Shown: positions 16,442 through 18,834 of the stretch, piece after piece | How positions within the stretch are numbered: position 1 is the stretch's first letter | Layout of the letters: each line of letters opens with the position of its first letter | Origin: Chloroflexota bacterium | GTDB lineage: Bacteria; Chloroflexota; Anaerolineae; Caldilineales; Caldilineaceae | Assembly: GCA_003451595.1 (NCBI GenBank) | Contig: DMDA01000019.1 | Location: forward strand, 9,339-28,172 | DNA length: 18,834 nucleotides | Direction of reading: 5' to 3' | Notes under the pieces: model-generated | Seen by the model: the letters and a program-made list of their open reading frames with translations, nothing else | What the model was told of the DNA's origin: nothing | The model's database searches: none | Program-made: the position numbers and the translations under genes

Positions 16442-17944
16442 TCATACGGGAGGGTGTGGTTCCGCAGCAACGGGCTGTGCTGTCTGAGAAGGCGCCTGTG
16501 CGCGTCGTTCCCAACGCCAGGTGAGCAACGCAACGAGCAGCCCCATCAGCATCAAGCTGGCCACCAGGAGGAACTGGTCATGGATTGCCAGCATGATGCT
16601 TTGTGGCGACGCCAGGCGCAGGGACTCGCCGCCGCTATAATGAGCAACGCGGCTGGCAAAGAATGCTCCCAATGCTGCGATGCCTGTCACCTGGCCGAGC
16701 GTGCGCACCATGCTCAGAATGCCCGATGCAATGCCCAGCCTGGTGTGTGGCACAGCGCCCATGATTGCACTGTTGTTGGGCGAGTTGAAGATCGCCATCC
16801 CGGTCGCAACGGGCAACATTCGCAGCACAAAACCAAGTGGTGAGCTGTCCATCTGTAAGGTTGTCATCGTCAAGTAGCCGACGACGATGCAGCATAGTCC
16901 GAGCAAACTGACCGGACGCGTGCCAAGGCGATCCGACAACGTGCCCGAGAGCGGCTGCAACAGCACCATGATCAGCGGTACGGCTGCCATCAGCACGCCG
17001 ATCTGCGTCATCTTCAAGCCAAGCACCAGGTTCAGATAAATCGGCAGGAGCAACACAACGCCGGAAATAGCGATGAAGGCCAGGGTGGCGGTGAAGAGGT
17101 TGAGGGAAAACGTCGGCGTGCGAAAGAGCGACAGGTCGATGACGGGGAAGGCCACACGCTGCTCCACCCACACGAAGACGGGCAGCATTCCCACTGTCAG
17201 CGCCAGCAGACCCAGAATGCGCGGGTCGGTGAAGCCGAGATTCTGTCCGACGGTCATGGCAAGGGCGAAGGCCAGCAGGCCGACGCCCAGCACAATGGCG
17301 CCGACGAAATCGAAGCGCTCCCGGCGATTCTGAGGTGGCAGCGGCGTCAGGTAGCGCAGCGCCAACAACAACGAGATCGCACCCACCGGTACATTGACAA
17401 AGAAAATCCAGCGCCAGCTCCATGCACCGAGAATCAGTCCACCTGCGACCGGGCCAAGTACAATCCCCAGCGAGATGAAGCCTGCAGCCAGACCCAACAC
17501 CTGTCCGCGCTGCTGTGCGGGCCACGCTTCCGTCAGGATCGCCGTGCCCAGCGCAATGATCATGGCCGCGCCAACCGCCTGCACGACGCGAAAGGCAATC
17601 AGCCAGTAGACGGTGACCGCCAGCCCGCACAGAGCAGAGCCAACTAGAAAGACAAGGATGCCCGTGACGAAGATGCGCTTTTTGCCGATCATGTCGGCGA
17701 GTCGTCCCATGCCGACCAGTAGCAAAGTCAGGGTAAGCAGATAGGCGATGATGACCCATTGAACGGTGGGAAAGTCGGCTTGCAGCGCCGCCATCAGCGG
17801 CTCCACGGCGACATTGACAATGCTGCCGTCAACGCTGCCCAGGAAGAGCGCAAGCCCGACAGCAAGCAGCACCCACCATTTTTTGTTGTAGTCCACACCC
17901 GGCCGGGAAGGGTGTCTGGAGGGATGTACGGAAGAAGTTGTCAT
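16442..17944 (-). CDS. DHA2-family (14-TM) drug:H+ antiporter-type MFS transporter
   Basis: 500 residues with about 14 predicted membrane segments. Landmarks: motif D1 near LFLGSVDGSIVNVAVEPL (residues about 34-51), motif A GRLADMIGKKRIF in the loop after TM2, and motif C GFISLGIVLGPVAGG in TM5, the antiporter signature. Proteins of this family (EmrB/QacA type) export drugs or other amphiphiles in exchange for protons. The N-terminus is short and hydrophilic. ATG 17944 has only a weak site (GCGAG) before it. It lies 76 bp downstream of the sugar-dehydrogenase-like gene on the same strand and may be cotranscribed with it. The natural substrate cannot be inferred. Confidence 0.9.
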   Translation of the reverse strand: MTTSSVHPSRHPSRPGVDYNKKWWVLLAVGLALFLGSVDGSIVNVAVEPLMAALQADFPTVQWVIIAYLLTLTLLLVGMGRLADMIGKKRIFVTGILVFLVGSALCGLAVTVYWLIAFRVVQAVGAAMIIALGTAILTEAWPAQQRGQVLGLAAGFISLGIVLGPVAGGLILGAWSWRWIFFVNVPVGAISLLLALRYLTPLPPQNRRERFDFVGAIVLGVGLLAFALAMTVGQNLGFTDPRILGLLALTVGMLPVFVWVEQRVAFPVIDLSLFRTPTFSLNLFTATLAFIAISGVVLLLPIYLNLVLGLKMTQIGVLMAAVPLIMVLLQPLSGTLSDRLGTRPVSLLGLCCIVVGYLTMTTLQMDSSPLGFVLRMLPVATGMAIFNSPNNSAIMGAVPHTRLGIASGILSMVRTLGQVTGIAALGAFFASRVAHYSGGESLRLASPQSIMLAIHDQFLLVASLMLMGLLVALLTWRWERRAQAPSQTAQPVAAEPHPPV

Positions 17945-18020
17945 TTGTTGCTCGCATTATTTCCGCTGCGCTCGTGAGGAGGGCTGCATGTACGGTGTTT
18001 CCATGAGGGCTGAGTTGCTT

Positions 18021-18834
18021 TTACTCCGCTGCCAGCCGATAGATCACGCCAGCCGCGTAGTCGAGCGCATACAGTTCGCCAGCTTCATCCTCGCCAAAAG
18101 AAGAGAGTGTGAGATCGGAATCGAGCACCTCGGCGTTTGTCCAACCGCCCGTGCCCGCAGGCGCCAGCGCCCAGATGCGTCCGCTGCAATAGTCGCCGTA
18201 GAAATAGAGACCCTGCCACTGAGGGAAAGCAGCGCCGCGATAGACATAACCGCCGGTCACCGAGCAGTTGCCCGCCGCGTGCGTGTATTCGGCTACAGGC
18301 AACGTCAGACCGCTTTGATCACAGTTGGCGGCGCCAAAGCAGCTGCTGCCCTCCATGATCGGCCAGCCCAGGTTCTGTCCCCCTGGCGCGCCCGGCGGCA
18401 GCACGTCGATCTCCTCGATTTGATTCTGTCCTACGTCTGCCACCCAGAAGGCGCCGGTTTGTCGGTCAAAACTGGTGCGCCATGGGTTGCGCAGCCCGAT
18501 TGCCCACACCTCGTCGCGTACATCTTGCCCATTCCAGTTGGCGTTGACAAAAGGGTTATCGGCGGGGATTAGATATGGCTGTGCGGTGTCGCTGGTCACA
18601 TCCAGGCGCAGAATTTTGCCCAGCAGCGTATTAGGGTTCTGACCGTTGCCGAAACGATCATTGGCGGCGCCGCCATCGCCAAGCGGCACATAAAGATAGC
18701 CATCCGGTCCGAAGTCGAGCATACCTGCATTGTGGTTGGCGGCGGGCTGTGACACGGTCAGCACTGTGAAGGCGCTCTGGGGATCGGCCAGGTTCGCGTC
18801 GCGGCTGGCGACGGTGTAGCGTTCGATGGTGGTT
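18021..18834 (-). CDS. GSDH/sorbosone-dehydrogenase-like beta-propeller protein, N-terminus beyond window
   Basis: The frame is open to the right edge, so the start lies outside. The first in-frame GTG at 18764 is internal, since the upstream translation (ERYTVASRDANLADP) continues the domain. At least 271 residues are present. Landmarks are NHNAGMLDFGPDGYLYVPLGDGG (His and the Ca/PQQ-side loop), GLRNPWRTSFD, VADVGQNQIEEID, GWPIMEG and TGGYVYRG, typical of the PQQ-type glucose/sorbosone dehydrogenase propeller (Pfam GSDH). Cys residues around GSSCFGAANC and GNCSVTGG suggest extracellular disulfides. Members oxidise sugars with PQQ or are carbohydrate-binding relatives without activity. The catalytic His is visible only in part. 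Confidence 0.85.
   Translation of the reverse strand, partial: TTIERYTVASRDANLADPQSAFTVLTVSQPAANHNAGMLDFGPDGYLYVPLGDGGAANDRFGNGQNPNTLLGKILRLDVTSDTAQPYLIPADNPFVNANWNGQDVRDEVWAIGLRNPWRTSFDRQTGAFWVADVGQNQIEEIDVLPPGAPGGQNLGWPIMEGSSCFGAANCDQSGLTLPVAEYTHAAGNCSVTGGYVYRGAAFPQWQGLYFYGDYCSGRIWALAPAGTGGWTNAEVLDSDLTLSSFGEDEAGELYALDYAAGVIYRLAAE

Noticed and set aside
18021..18764. GTG at 18764 as start of the propeller gene
   Set aside because: The open frame upstream continues conserved domain sequence to the window edge, so the true start is outside.

Overview
The window looks like a chromosomal segment of a filamentous Chloroflexota bacterium (Caldilinea/Anaerolineae-like). This is an inference. The signs are moderately high GC, a secreted protein with a Thr-Ala-Pro linker and an 'LFLPVV'-type N-terminal motif, an XRE-STAND-TPR regulator, a lipoprotein with a WPDACLG-type domain, and long-chain flavodoxin. 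There is no rRNA, tRNA, CRISPR array, transposase or phage gene, and the ends cut through two genes (a P-type ATPase at the left, a sugar dehydrogenase-like propeller at the right).

Layout. (1) Positions 1-5865, minus strand: a tight gene string reading right to left. It runs from an XRE/NB-ARC/TPR regulator (3349-5865), through a 70-residue small protein overlapping it by ATGA (3140-3352) and a GPH/MFS_2 transporter abutting that (1838-3139), to a soluble sphingosine-1-phosphate-lyase-type PLP enzyme (379-1803). A CtpE-like P-type ATPase follows (start at 303). (2) Positions 5866-6145: divergent regulatory region with three 12-bp-spaced TGTAG direct repeats. (3) Positions 6146-10465, plus strand: a metal-ligand-poor cupin, a lipoprotein with four ~106-residue repeats, and a secreted Cys-pair repeat protein with a 64-residue Thr/Ala linker. 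A strong hairpin ends this module. (4) Positions 10624-13257, minus strand: GH1 glycosidase, dCMP deaminase and a two-TM membrane protein in one transcription unit. (5) Positions 13268-15421: ftsH with a good sigma-70-like promoter and an intrinsic terminator. (6) Positions 15682-16385: flavodoxin with its own promoter and terminator. (7) Positions 16442-18834, minus strand: a DHA2-family drug-efflux-type MFS transporter and the 3' part of a GSDH/sorbosone-dehydrogenase-like protein.

The most interesting unit is region 1-3. A bacterial S1P-lyase homologue is coupled to an MFS_2 transporter, a superfamily branch that includes eukaryotic lysolipid and S1P carriers. Both sit under a STAND regulator that shares a divergent promoter region with an envelope/surface protein operon. 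The parts are individually recognisable. The combination, the small coupled protein and the repeat lipoprotein are the candidates for something undescribed. The remaining genes are ordinary housekeeping or metabolic genes.
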